The position numbers were made by a program, and so were the translations under genes. Below the pieces are notes generated by a model that did no database searches, was not told the DNA's origin, and saw only the letters and a program-made list of their open reading frames with translations. A stretch of DNA of 64,000 nt from Hydractinia symbiolongicarpus (taxonomy: Eukaryota > Cnidaria > Hydrozoa > Anthoathecata > Hydractiniidae). This document shows, piece after piece, positions 33,500 to 44,410 of the stretch; position 1 is the stretch's first letter; every line of letters begins with the position of its first letter. Location: positions 25,924,001-25,988,000 of the forward strand of contig NC_079875.1 in NCBI RefSeq assembly GCF_029227915.1, in the 5' to 3' direction.

Positions 33500-35353
33500 A
33501 CTTTAAATTACCCGGGGACGGAAGAAAGTCGTAGGTCGAACTTAAGCAGAATGACATTAAGTTTGGTTGCATTGTCAACAAGGATTTCCAGGAGAGATCG
33601 TGCTTGATGTAGTTATTCCATTTACTCCAGTACCCTTGCACCTAAAGTTGCGTAACTCTACCTACTTGTTCTTCTTCTTCTATTTCCTTTGCAGTGTTTG
33701 TTATTAGCTTCCTGTAAGAGTAACATTGTCGGGAAGCAGGCATTTTAGCTCTCGGACGCAGACCTAACCCTCCTTTACCGTGTTGGTGCGAGCCCATCAT
33801 TGCCCTCACTTTTACTTCTGCCTCTGCCCTCGTAACTGTGCCAGTTACACTCCACTCTCCTGCCTTACATGTTGGTGGTGTCGCTGATACTAGGGGGTCC
33901 TTTGAATCCCTAAGCAGTAAGTGTCCGCTTTAGAAATAGACGTTAGACTTTTTATAGGCAAAGGACATAATGAGCAAGCCGAGTATAAAGAAATATTAGT
34001 GGTAGTGCGATGAAGGTGCAGCCATTTCCTTGTAAAAGAAGATACCTTTTGATTGAGTGTATTGACATACGACATTGAAACTTCGTAAATGAGCAAAGGC
34101 CACTGGATATGTGGGATAAGAAGGTGTTGAAGTTGTTGATTTGTCAATCGTAAAAAGCCCTGCTGATACAGGGTATAAATGAAGAGAAATCTGTTTGATT
34201 TAAAGCCTTCTGAACTGAGAAGGGTGTAGAATTTAAAGACCTGCCTTTTACGATTACTATGCTGCGTGATTTGTGGGCACGGAATTCCATACCAGGCCAT
34301 TTTCAAAGCGGTAGCACACCTGGTTAATAGCTTCTGAGTCCATGAAAGCTCTCATTAAAGGAAGTGACACTTTGCTTGATGTGATAAACCTTGGTACAGA
34401 TGCTTCTAGCGTATATTCTAGGATGATGTTTATGCCAGCTAAGAAAAGAAATGCTTGTGGCATCTTTAGAAAAAGATTTGCTGTATATGCCGATATAGTA
34501 GCGAAAAAGATAAGTCTGTGAGGAATTGTGGGATACGCACTTGCAATATCTAGCCAGATGGTTGCCAAATCTGACTTTGCTGAGCAAGAGTCTTTTACTG
34601 CCGACCAAACCATTGACATATGTTCCCAGCACCCAGGAAGTTTCTCTATACAACCTTTTTGGACACACGTATTCATGAATTTGTTGTTGGCTATAATGTG
34701 AGCTTCCAACCGCCTTGATACAAGACTAAATAGAAGCTTACCTTCGACATTTAGAAGTGCGCTAGGTCAAAAGTCAGTTATGTTCGACTCCATGGGAGTT
34801 TTTGATTTAGGAATATAAATTTCACGGGCATAACGCCATTGAACAGGTACCACACAATTTTTTAAACACGATTTACAAACATTAAACAAGAGAGTATTTA
34901 TCGGAAGACATTTTTTGTATACTTTATATGAAATAGCATTTAAACCAGGGGAAGACGCGTTTCGTTTGGTAGCTAAGAGAATTAAAAAATCTTTGCATTT
35001 AAGGAAAGAAGACGAAAATGATTCCAAGAGAGATGGGGCAACAGGAAGACCATCTAAACTGCTGAAGGGAACATCATAGAACTCATCTTTAACAGTCAAG
35101 GATTTACCGGTTTGTCCACGCCCTACTTTAATTCACCCTCAGCTATGTCAACTGCATCGCTCACCTTCCAAGAACCTGACTTTAGGGATGGATTGAGTGT
35201 TGACAGAATTGGATCCTTGGAGTGTCGAAAAAGTAGGTGACCACTAATCTTTGCGGACTTTAAAATAGAAGTGAGGCTGTTAATGGGCAGAGGGCCAGGA
35301 GAGGAGTCAGCATATAGGGAGATGTTTGTGATGGAACGGTGCAAGTTAGCCAT
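33500..35353 (-). pseudogene. Reverse transcriptase of the same non-LTR element, decayed
   Basis: Minus-strand frames give, in order, RT fingers (ATKRNASSPGLNAISYKVYK, then VPVQWRYAREIYIPKSK), palm (WSAVKDSCSAKSDLATIWLD and IASAYPTIPHRLIFF at about 34,590-34,500) and thumb (KWLHLHRTTTNISLYSA at about 34,000). Downstream of these is VQGYWSKWNNYIKHDLSWKS and STYDFLPSPGNLK near 33,640-33,510, the conserved linker before the endonuclease. An in-frame stop (about 33,645) and several shifts interrupt it. A second thumb-like segment (HRSITNISLYADSSPGPLPI, 35,350-35,125) lies upstream of the fingers, so part of the element is duplicated or a second copy abuts it. Confidence 0.65.
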
Positions 35354-35635
35354 TTTCGTATGAACACTGAAACCTTTTGCTCTAGGCGCCCTGCAACAGT
35401 TTCACTCACCCTAACAAACATTAGTATTCTACAAAGTTTTTGCCAGAGTCAGATTTGGCCAAGCTTGGTAAACAACTTACAGATAAAATAAAATGGACTC
35501 CGAAGCGATTAATCACATTGTTTAATTTAACCTCGGGGTTTCCGCTGAGTTATTCGTTTGCGTGTAAGCTTTTGTTTGAGAGAAACTCATTTTATCAAAT
35601 CGAACAAGAAAGCTTAGTTAACTAGGCTATACTGC

Positions 35636-35707
35636 TGGCGCTTTTATTAGCTTCGTAAATTGTTGACAATAGACATAATCGGGTAGCAAAATGTTTGCTG
35701 AAGTATT
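35636..35707 (-). repeat. Dispersed repeat, half adjoining the gypsy 3' LTR
   Basis: Inverted match to 28,010-28,065 (GATTATGTCTATTGTCAACA and flanks). It ends with GTATT, the left copy of the 5-bp target duplication of the gypsy insertion. Confidence 0.7.
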
Positions 35708-35810
35708 TGTATATTCGTTGACAAATGAATGTTATTCTCTGACCTAACATACTAAGATAAAATAAAAATCGGGTTAACTATCGGATAAATATAAACGGGA
35801 TACATATACA
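35708..35810 (-). repeat. 3' LTR of the gypsy element
   Basis: 103 bp, ends TG...CA. Two mismatches to the partner at 40,660-40,762. No LTR promoter elements were singled out. Confidence 0.93.
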
Positions 35811-35842
35811 CGTTCCTTCCTACTGTTTTTTTTTTTTTTTAG
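35811..35842 (-). promoter_or_regulatory. Polypurine tract of the gypsy element
   Basis: On the minus strand a long A-run is followed by CAGTAGGAAGGAACG, abutting the 3' LTR. This is the expected primer site for plus-strand DNA synthesis. Confidence 0.8.
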
Positions 35843-35940
35843 GAAAAATAAAAGAAACAATTTAAGGAAAATATATAAATCCTTCATTCCTATTTCATAA
35901 TAAAATCGTTGTATCGAGACGGTAACCGTCTCTCTCGTGT

Positions 35941-38900
35941 TTAGCGTCTTGGTAAGGGAGCAGGTGGAGGAGTTGATCCCTGCTCAGTTGAATGTTTATT
36001 GCTTTCATCGTTATTTGTGTCGTTTGTGTTCATTATTTCTTCTTGCTGTTCTTGTATATGTGGGGGAACAATCGTGTGTTCACCATTTTCAGTTTCTTTG
36101 ACATTCAACTTTCTTATTTCCGGTACTAAATCGGGAATAACAGCATCTTTGGTGCATTCTTGTGGAATTTTTCGAAGGAACCGGCGGTTTCTTAATGTTA
36201 ACCTCCGGCTTCCATCCACAATAACCCTGTATTGTTTGTGAGGTAATGCTTCAGCAATGCAGCCAGTCTTGTCCCATTTATTGGGATGGTTGCTGTGTTG
36301 GTTTTGGATCGCGACCGAATCACCGACCTGTAGGGGTTGTAGCGAGTGTCGATCCCTCTTGTTTGACAGTTCAAATCGACGGGCGTGTGTCATTTCACGT
36401 GCGTCAGCAAGGTCGGACCACTCCCTTCTGAAAGTGATTGGTTGTGGTAGATGGTCAGGGAGGTTTCTTCCAAACAGTAACTCGGCTGGAGAAATTCCCA
36501 TGTCTGGTGCAGGCGTGTTCCGGTGAAGTAGGAGTGCTTTGGTTACTGCTTCGGTATCGAGAGAACCAGTTGGACTGCGTTCGATGTGAGGTTGCGTTTC
36601 ATGGTTTTTACAGCTACCTCGGCTCTTCCGTTACTTTCCGGTAGGTATGCTGACGATAATCTGTGACGTATTCCCCAGTTGTTGAGGAACGCGTTGAACT
36701 CGTTTGATTCGTATGGCGGACCTCCATCGGATGAATTTTCTTCTGGGATACTAAAGGTGCTGAAGTATCGACGCAGAATGTTTTTGACGGTTGCTGCATT
36801 CGGTGAGGCTCGTAGACAGGCGACTTCGGTCCAACCAGAGAAGCGGTCAGCGTAAATCAGGTATCTTTGCCCTACCATATGAAAGATGTCCGTGGCGGCT
36901 AGCTGAAACAGGTAGGACGGTTGAGGTGGCTGTTCGGCTGGTTCTTTCGATTGTGATGGGGCGATCTCGTTGCATCTTCGGCAGTTGAGACGTTTGTTTT
37001 GAATGTCCGAATTCATACCTGGCCAGAAGAAACGTTGTCTAGCGTTGGTTTTCATCGAGGAAACTCCTTGGTGACAGACATGGAGCTCATCGAGAAGACG
37101 TTGTCGAAGAGATTTCGGTACGAGTGGTATCCCCTTGGAGAAGATTAAATCATTACTGGTATACAGGCGTTCACGTAGAGACCAGAACTCGCGTAGGTTT
37201 GGTGGAACTGATTCTTTATTCGTTGGGAATCCCTCTTCGATAAGCTGGCATAGATGGTGATAATTTTTGTCCGTTTATGCGTGTTTACGGATAGTTTTAA
37301 GACGAATAGTGTCAGTGGGTTGTTCGAGGGTAATTTCCTCTTCAATGTAGGCGATATGATTGTCGATGTCAACAGATGCGATGGGTTTCATTCGTGACGT
37401 TGCGTCAGACGCAGGATTTAGTTCTCCAGGTATGGGGATAACTTTGAAATTGTACATAAGCGTTTTTTCACGGAACTTAAACACTCTAGGATTTTCGATT
37501 TTCTCTAGAGCGCGACTGTTGAAAATAGGAGCGAGAGGTTTATGGTCGACTGTTACGATTAATGAAGGGCAGGCGAGGACGAACATTCTGCAGCTGTGAA
37601 GTCCGATCATAAGGGCTAATGCTTCACCCTCGATAGGGGCGTATCGGCTTTCCGAGTCTCGTGAATCGGGAACCAGCGTAAATTGTTTTCCAATGATCGG
37701 GGCAATGTTTTTGAAACAGGGTGAAACTTATACCGGTTTTCGACCAATGTGTCGATAACCAGGTCTGGCGGTTGAGCTGAAAAGATTTAACCCCGTCTTT
37801 GATAGCGTCAATAATTGCTACCTTCGATCGTTGAAATACAGTTTCTAGGGTATCGTCCCAATGAAATTTCTTACTCTTCTCTAATAATTCTCGAAAGGGT
37901 GACATTACTGGGGCTTGGGCAAAGGCGTATGTAGTTTGGTTGATTAAGCCGAACCAGGAACGTATATCTTTAATGTTTTTCGGTGTTGGGAATTCCTGGA
38001 TGGCTTGTAATATTCGAGCTGGTGGTCGGTAACCATCCTCAGTTATATCAAAACCGGCAAACTCTACAACGTCCCCAGCAAAGTGAAATTTTTCTGGATT
38101 AAAGATGATACCGTTTGTTGCACACAGGTTGATGTATCTAACGCAATGCCAAAACGATTTGGTAATGTCATTATCCCAAAGGATGGAATCGTCAATACAT
38201 CGAGCTACTCTAGGAAAGTCTTTGGTGATATCATCAAAGCGCTTGGTGTATCCGTCCCCGGAAGCATGGAAACCTTGAGGTGCGCGAAGGTATCTATAGC
38301 GTCCCCACTCGGTGATGAACGTTGTTGCATCACGGGCTTCTTCGGACAAGGCGACACTGTGATATCCGTTCCAAGCGTCTAGGACGGTTTTCTTGACTCT
38401 TGGGGGTATGGCGCTGACAATATTGAACGGCGTTTGGGTGTGGTGCGTCTCTCGACGAGTAGCTTTATTCAGCTCCTGTAGGTCGACGGTTCGCCTGGGT
38501 GTTCCGTCCTTTTTGGGGACAACGACCATACGAGAACACCATGTTGTTGGGTGACCAGAAGAAATGGGTTCAATGATCCCAAGCGCCACGTCGGAATCGA
38601 GTTGGGATTTCACGGTGTATTTCCAGTGATGTGGAATCGGGATTGGGGTGTGTACGGCCTTGGGTGGATTGTCTGGTAGGTACGATATGCGAAGAGGTTC
38701 ACCAGTCATTACTTCGAGTTTCTGGTGTATACATACATTAAACGAGCTACTGGCGTAATAGTCTTTAATCCATTTCTCAATATCCATTCGGTGGTCATTT
38801 GTTGGCAGAAATGGTAGCTTGTCAGGTAATGGGGGGCATTCTGTTCTAATATTACAACCACACGGTGCGATGGAGGTGTCTGGTGTGCTGGGTTTAGTTA

Positions 38901-39252
38901 TAGCGGCGTTAACGGAAGGATCGTTGCGAAACGAATCGCGTAAAATGTCTAAGCGTTTCAGGGCGGTTTGTGAGAGGTAGGTGGTGCTAACCCCCTCACA
39001 TATGTATAACAGTTCTGTAGTTTTGCCGTTGGCTGTGATAATATCGACGAGGAGGGTTCCGATAATTGTTAGTTTGTTATTACCCACTCCCCTCAGGCGA
39101 TTTTTTGTAGGTGGAAGCCATCGCTTGGCTTGCGTAATGTTCTTGAGTATATGTGGTCCGGTAGTGCATATCTGTGCACCGGTGTCGGCAACAGCTCTCT
39201 CGTTGACTAGTTGTGGAATTTCAGGCCAGTGTTCATTAGGCCGTAGGTTCAT
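35941..39252 (-). pseudogene. pol: Gypsy Pol: protease, RT, RNase H, integrase
   Basis: The 542-codon frame (39,252-37,624) begins with a retropepsin (VADTGAQICTTG, D-T-G-A). The RT follows: IISSGHPTTWCSRMVVVPKK, DLQELNKATRR, YLRAPQGFHASGDGY and the catalytic block ARCIDDSILW, where I-D-D replaces the usual Y-x-D-D neighbourhood. A one-base shift near 37,690 separates RNase H (VTVDHKPLAPIFNSRALEK, PGELNPASDATSR), which then meets a TAA at 37,275. The integrase follows: the HHCC finger region (CNEI..), TDIFHMVGQRYLIYADRFSG, GPPYESNEFNAFLNNWGIRH and ESNGRAEVAVK. A further shift near 36,555 leads to the C-terminal tail 36,501-35,941 (ISPAELLFGRNLPDH, VGDSVAIQNQH, RRLTLRNRRFLRK). Confidence 0.9.
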
Positions 39253-39332
39253 ATAAGCTTTCTTGTTTATTTTTCTGGTGTGCTTGGGATAAAACGATTA
39301 ATGACTAGATCACCATGTGGGAGTCCATCTAG

Positions 39333-40270
39333 TCACAATGGGGATGGGGTATCTACTGCTGACAATAGGAATTCGGCAGATTTATCGGGTGGGACTTCAA
39401 TCGCCGAGGTCTTGGGGCTACGGCAGACGTTAGCGAAGTGGTTCAACTTATTACAGTTTCTACAAGTCTTACCGTAGGCAGGGCAAGTTGAACGACCCTT
39501 TGGGTGGAAAGGCTTTCCGCATCCGATGCAAGTTTTGTTGTTGTTGTTGTTGGTGGGTGGACGGGATGATGGCTTTGATTTCAAGGCGGATACGTCAGAT
39601 GTCGACTGGTGTGGTGATTGAAATTCGGATGAAGCGCGTTCAGTTGATTCCAATGTCAAAAGACGGGTTGTAAGCTGGCTCAATGTTGTTAATATTTCCA
39701 TTTCAGAAAGTACTTTCGATTGATGGGACGAATTTTGGAGACCGGCAATCAGCTGGGATCGAATCATTTCGTCAGCGTATGAAGGGGTGCATCTGTTGTC
39801 TCCACAGGTTCCAGAGCAACTAAATCTACAAAGCATAGCTTGGGCTTTCAAACGGGAAATAAATGACGTAACTGTTTCACCATCACTTTGTTTTAATTTG
39901 TAAAAGTGTTGGCGATAAACTTCGGGGTGTACGGCTTTTATGGATACTGACTTGATGAATCCAAGCAAGTCATTCTCAGACGCAGTAAGCAGAGTGTCAG
40001 GGCCGATAAAATTAAACAACATCTCGTTTACCTTTTGAGAGCATGCAGCTCTGAGTTCGTTTCTGATGTCCTGCTTACTCGACAAGCCGGCCATCTCCTT
40101 ATAGCGGCTCCATTCGTCCTTGAAGATGATCCAACGGTTATCGGTGGAATCGGCGTCAATAATGGGTCTCGTAAGCTTTGCACGTGATCTTCCTCCGACC
40201 TCTCGGCTTGACTAGGGGACGGAGCGGCGGGTAACGGGGCGGTGGGCGGTATGCCGTTATCTTGTGACAT
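39333..40270 (-). pseudogene. gag: Gypsy Gag with two zinc knuckles
   Basis: The likely Met lies at 40,270 (MSQDNGIPP, proline-rich). A frameshift near 40,170 joins it to the main frame ending at 39,333. The capsid-like region contains KLKQSDGETVTSFISRLKAQ and RSQLIAGLQN. The C-terminal half has an N-run and two cysteine motifs, CIGCGKPFHPKGRSTC and CRNCNKLNHFANVC; the second is a canonical CCHC knuckle for RNA packaging. The Pol protease frame begins shortly after the Gag stop. Confidence 0.85.
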
Positions 40271-40643
40271 GGCCAAAACAAAATGGCGGAGTGACCACGG
40301 ATGAAAACGATTCAGAATGTTTTGTAACCCCTTTGCAACAATTATGAGCAAAAGAGATATGAAAAGTATGCTGAAGTGAGTTGGTGTGTTTTATACAATA
40401 TACAACGTTTCAATAATTAATGTAATGTTCAAGGTGCGTTCGATGTGACGTGAAGAGATTTCGTTTAGAAGATACAGAATGTTTGTTATGTTTTTGTTGT
40501 TGAACGTGTAAACGAGCGTGGAATGTGTTGAATGTCTGTTTCTGATGTGTTCAGTTTCCACTTACGATGTTTTTTGTTGATAAGAGAGTGCTTGCTTGCG
40601 TGCAATCTCACCAATTGATAGAAAAATATCTAGGAGTCGAAGG

Positions 40644-40659
40644 CCCACTTCTGACACCA
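40644..40659 (-). promoter_or_regulatory. Primer-binding site of the gypsy element
   Basis: On the minus strand TGGTGTCAGAAGTGGG follows the 5' LTR with no gap. It is complementary to a tRNA 3' end (CCA). The tRNA species was not determined. Confidence 0.85.
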
Positions 40660-40762
40660 TGTATATTCGTTGACAACTGAATGTTATTCTCTGACCTAAC
40701 ATACTAAGATAAAATACAAATCGGGTTAACTATCGGATAAATATAAACGGGATACATATACA
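40660..40762 (-). repeat. 5' LTR of the gypsy element
   Basis: 103 bp, partner of 35,708-35,810. Followed on the plus strand by GTATT, the second target-duplication copy. Confidence 0.93.
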
Positions 40763-40885
40763 GTATTGCGCCAATGTGATTATTCCAAATTGCATTTTGC
40801 AAGTTGTAAGCAAAATTGCAACCAGCCAGTATTTTGTCTGTAGCGCTTGTTATTTCTTTTCGATATATTACGGCGCAGTGCTAAC
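40763..40885 (-). repeat. Dispersed repeat, half adjoining the gypsy 5' LTR
   Basis: Begins GTATTGCGCCAATGTG and includes TATTTCTTTTCGATATA, an inverted match to 27,965-28,000. Together with 35,636-35,707 it reconstitutes the disrupted target repeat. Confidence 0.65.
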
Positions 40886-41076
40886 ACATTGCAGCTGATG
40901 TTGGAATACATCTTAAAGTTACCTGTCATTAATAGAATTAAAGAGCGCCAATAATCCCTGACCGTACCCTTCGTATATCAATTTTGTTATTACTAACTCG
41001 TCTATCTACCTGTGATTCTTCGTTAACCCCTTTCACTAGGCATTGGATCTTCTGGATAGTCATTGTCCTGCTTAAT

Positions 41077-41481
41077 TTAATTAATTGTCACTAAATTGAG
41101 CTTTTCGATTGCTAGGCGCCCCAAAAGGATTATTTTTACAAATTCACACACATACAACTTGTCACTAACAGTTTCCTCGTGAACTTTCAGAGACACGTTT
41201 ATAAATCCATAACATTTGAATCGATGCGAGTCTGGTCCGATTAACTTTTTAGTTGTTGGATGGAGGTCGTTAACTTGATACCCTATCTGCTCCAAATGAT
41301 TAAGTCCAATCACAGAAATATCAGCACTGGTATAGATTTTCATTTTCAAATTGTTTTTATCAACACGCTCATTAACTTTCCACCTGCTTTCAATTGAATC
41401 TACAGAGGCCCCCACTCTCCCGAGACAAAGGGCATCTACCCCTTCACCAGTAGCTTCACTGCAATGATAGAGCTGTGACAA
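41077..41481 (-). pseudogene. Gypsy protease-region fragment
   Basis: The frame has VIGLNHLEQIGYQVNDLHPT, KKLIGPDSHRFKCYG and the end block IILLGRLAIEKLNLV, which resembles the flap and C-terminal (LLGRPAIxxL) parts of gypsy retropepsins. The catalytic D-T/S-G reads S-A-D-I here, so the active Asp motif is lost or lies in a missing part. RT does not follow. The fragment abuts the 543-bp repeat copy B. Confidence 0.6.
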
Positions 41482-41506
41482 AATTTGACGTTCGGAAGGA
41501 ACTTAA

Positions 41507-42049
41507 CAGTTTCGAATGACATATTTTATATTCCACTAAAATATTTGGAACATCCCTTTTTTCTGGAAAAAGCCTTTTCAGAGGTGTTTTATCCTTCACA
41601 CCTTCGAGATGAGTTGAGCATATTTTTTGTTATAAAAAATCATTAAAAAAAATCAAAGTTAAGGAGTATGCATATAAGCTTTCTCTTGTAACCCTGAATT
41701 CCGTCTGTTAATAATTCTGAACGCGTGCACGCACATTTAGCATAAAGAAAAAGTTCACACTTCCATCTTCTTTCCGTATACTCAGTTCACACATTTTCAT
41801 AACACCTACGAAAATCTTTAAAAACAAATATCTCGTTAGTAAATTTTTGCATACATGCCTTTACGATTGTGGTCTCTTTTTCCGAAAGCTTCCTATTGGC
41901 TCATTGAAATTTTCGGTAATGGAAAGCTGAATAAATTATGCACAAAAGGTTCCCGGATTTTTTTGTATAAACTACTGATTAGCGAATTATGACGATAAAA
42001 AGAAAATAATATAATTTTTTTTTTTGAATGATTATATATAATTACAAAT
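41507..42049 (+). repeat. 543-bp dispersed direct repeat, copy B
   Basis: Near-identical to 31,129-31,673. Flanked on the left by a gypsy protease fragment (-) and on the right by a gypsy gag fragment (+). Confidence 0.9.
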
Positions 42050-42136
42050 CACTTTAAAAATTATGGAATGTGTTGGGCTATACAACTAGCAATAAAGAAC
42101 CAATGTATATATGTTATGTTATGAAGAATGCCCTTG

Positions 42137-42990
42137 TTCCACCTATATTGGATCTATCAGTAGACAGGTTTCTTTCTTAAGAGGTGGAAGAAGAGGTGGA
42201 CTGACTATGCAATGTTGACTGGACTGGAGGAAAAAAGTCCACAACACATCAGTGCAATGATACGTTACACTTTCACTAGCGAGACAAGAAGTATATATGA
42301 GTTGTTTTCGTTAACAGAAGAGCAAAAGAATGATCCAGTAGCAATAATTGAAAACCTTGAAAAGTTTGCTAAAGGACTTGTGCATGAAACATTAGAACGT
42401 CATATTTTTAACTCACGCATTCAAGACGAAAGTGGGAAATTTGATGACTTCCTGACAGATGTTACAAACTTGAGGAATAACTGTAATTTTTGCCCAACTT
42501 GCCATCCAGGTTTAGTGTGAGATCGAATTGTCTCTGGTATTGCCCGTAGTGCTACTCAAAAGAAACTTTTATCAAGCCAGATCAACACTCGAAAAAGCTG
42601 TGGATATTTGCAGAGCTGATAAAAAAGCAACCGAAGGTCCCATCATATTGAAAGCGAAAAAAGAAGAGGAAGATAATGTCAACTATCTCCACGGTAAATC
42701 AAAATTTGCAGTTATGAGGAATAATTTCTCCAACAGAAAAAATGTTTCGTGCAAATTTTGAGCAAATATGCATTTGGGAAAAGGCACTGCACCGCATGGG
42801 GGGAAAAGTGTATTAATTGTGGCCAACTGAATCATTTTGCTAAAAGTATACTCTATGGGAAACAAAATTATCAAGGCGGATTTAATAAGGACACAAAGGG
42901 AGCGCATGACATTCTGGGAGAGAAAATTTTGAACATTGCAGCAAGGCACAATGAAATACTCAACCTGTTAAGTTTTAGGGTTAAATCATA
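42137..42990 (+). pseudogene. Gypsy Gag fragment, plus strand
   Basis: The reading starts near PPILDLSVDRF (42,143). The 42,212-42,520 frame has MLTGLEEKSPQHISAMIRYT, then NLEKFAKGLVHETLERHIFN and FDDFLTDVTNLRNNCNFC, the capsid domain of invertebrate gypsy Gags. After shifts near 42,525 and 42,740 a knuckle region reads CTAWGEKCINCGQLNHFAK, a CCHC motif with the last Cys lost. It is oriented opposite to the protease fragment at 41,077-41,481, so they are separate insertions or rearranged. Confidence 0.75.
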
Positions 42991-42999
42991 GAGGTTTTG

Positions 43000-44220
43000 T
43001 TCCTCCAAAGTTACTGACAAAAAGACAAGTAAACTTCCTTTTCGCAGGATACACAATATCAGTGAAAAAAAACACACATACACAAAAAAACACACACATA
43101 CTCACATCTGCGCCTTCTGGGGACCAAAGTTAGAAAGCGCCTTCCCAGCCAAACGCGAAAGTAAAAAAATAAAAATGAAAAATATCCTTCTACATGAGGT
43201 TGTTATATATAATTGTTTTTATAGTTTCTAAACATAACATCTTACCTACTCAATAATAATAAAACGGTTTATTGGACAGATTTTCGCATGGTTCACAAAA
43301 AAGTTGGAAAGCGACTTGTGGGCCACATGTCAAGGTTGTGAAGTTTCAAAGTGCCTTGTGGGGACAAATATTGTTTCCCATGATTATAGCTTTCTTATAT
43401 CTGTCGCGATGCATCAAGTTTGTTCTGGGGACCATGGATTGAATCCCGCTCACTGACAGACAGTATGTTAGCAATACAAGAAGTAGCTTTACTTCAATTA
43501 CATTACACCAATAATACTCGGCCGTCATGATGGATGGTTCGATCGTAGTGAACAATTCTCATGAATGCTTGTCTTGGCTGGAATTTCCATGACAAGCATT
43601 CATGAGAAACGCCAACGTGGGCGTTGTTAACATATTGACACACGCAGTGTAATTAGTTTGTCTGCGGCTCTGAGTTTTGGGACGGCTGACCCAATTCCGC
43701 TTACTGCCAGTCATTGTGTTGACAATTCTAAAAGTGGCTCTACTTTAATTACGTTAAACTTTTTAATTAAACAATGTTTTTTACGGGAACAATAATCAAC
43801 CTTTATTTTTTTTCTCCGGGACTCGGAAAATTGAGGAGTATCCCATTGTTTTGCCAGGACTTTTGAGCGCTGTCCTTGATACTTTGAGGGAAGAAAGTGT
43901 TTGCAGAATAAACTTTTGCGGTTTTCGCGATTTTTGGAAAATTCGCACAAGTTTATTAGCGCAAAATGTTCCAATTAGAATTTACAACTATGTTTTTAAA
44001 AATAAAAAATAACTTAATACAGTACAGTTTGATCTGGTAATAATATATTTAGTAAAACACCCGTTTTAGTTCCCTCTCGAACAACTATTTAATTTAACTT
44101 TTTGGGAACAAACGTCCTTTTAATATAACTAGTGAGATGCAAATGTTCTGTGCGTTTAATAAACTTAAACTATCTAAACTTTCAAAATAACTACCGGTCA
44201 ACACTATAAAATTTATATCA
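43000..44220. other. Non-coding; CA-rich run, hairpin, diverged duplication
   Basis: Contains a CA/A-rich run (about 43,068-43,108), the perfect hairpin at 43,556-43,608 and a diverged direct duplication of about 68 bases (43,436-43,503 versus 43,690-43,757, sharing CCGCT-ACTG, GCT-TACTT-AATTAC). No gene was found. Confidence 0.6.
43556..43608. repeat. Perfect 18-bp inverted repeat
   Basis: TTCTCATGAATGCTTGTC (43,556-43,573) is exactly complementary to 43,591-43,608 across a 17-base loop. Confidence 0.95.
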
Positions 44221-44227
44221 GAAAACG

Positions 44228-44321
44228 AGGGTAATAAAGTAAACTGAGCTTTTACAGTACTCAGAGTTTCATGTATTCACTATACAATCCTCAGCTGTAA
44301 AATAAATTCAACTGATCTAAA
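44228..44321 (-). repeat. 94-bp direct repeat (pLTR-like), 3' side of Penelope element
   Basis: Starts AGGGTAATAAAGTAAACT and ends AACTGATCTAAA. It is identical to 46,644-46,737 except for one base, and lies just beyond the 3' end of the Penelope-like ORF. Confidence 0.9.
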
Positions 44322-44410
44322 TTCCTATAAGTATAACAAAATTAATTGAGGCTGTAAAACGTGCAATAAAATCAGTAATTTACAATAAAAAAAGTGTCAA
44401 AATGTCATTA

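Larger units (their letters stand above)
35708..40762 (-). mobile_element. Structurally complete Ty3/gypsy LTR retrotransposon with 103-bp LTRs
   Basis: The LTRs are 35,708-35,810 and 40,660-40,762. Each is 103 bp, bounded by TG...CA (TGTATAT/ATATACA) and differs at two positions, so the insertion is fairly young. The 5-bp target duplication GTATT lies at 35,703-35,707 and 40,763-40,767. Read on the minus strand, the 5' LTR is followed directly by TGGTGTCAGAAGTGGG, a primer-binding site starting with TGG, and the 3' LTR is preceded by AGTAGGAAGGAACG, a polypurine tract. Gag and Pol follow in order. Frame damage (gag near 40,170; RT/RNase H near 37,690; a stop at 37,275; integrase near 36,555) makes this copy non-autonomous. 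It sits inside an older dispersed repeat. Confidence 0.93.

Noticed and set aside
32553-33506. Plus-strand ORFs overlapping the endonuclease-USP frame
   Set aside because: Shadows of the minus-strand coding frame; no domain on the plus strand.
43068-43108. ACACAC/AAAA run as a CRISPR-like or regulatory array
   Set aside because: Simple dinucleotide/A-run low complexity without spaced repeats.
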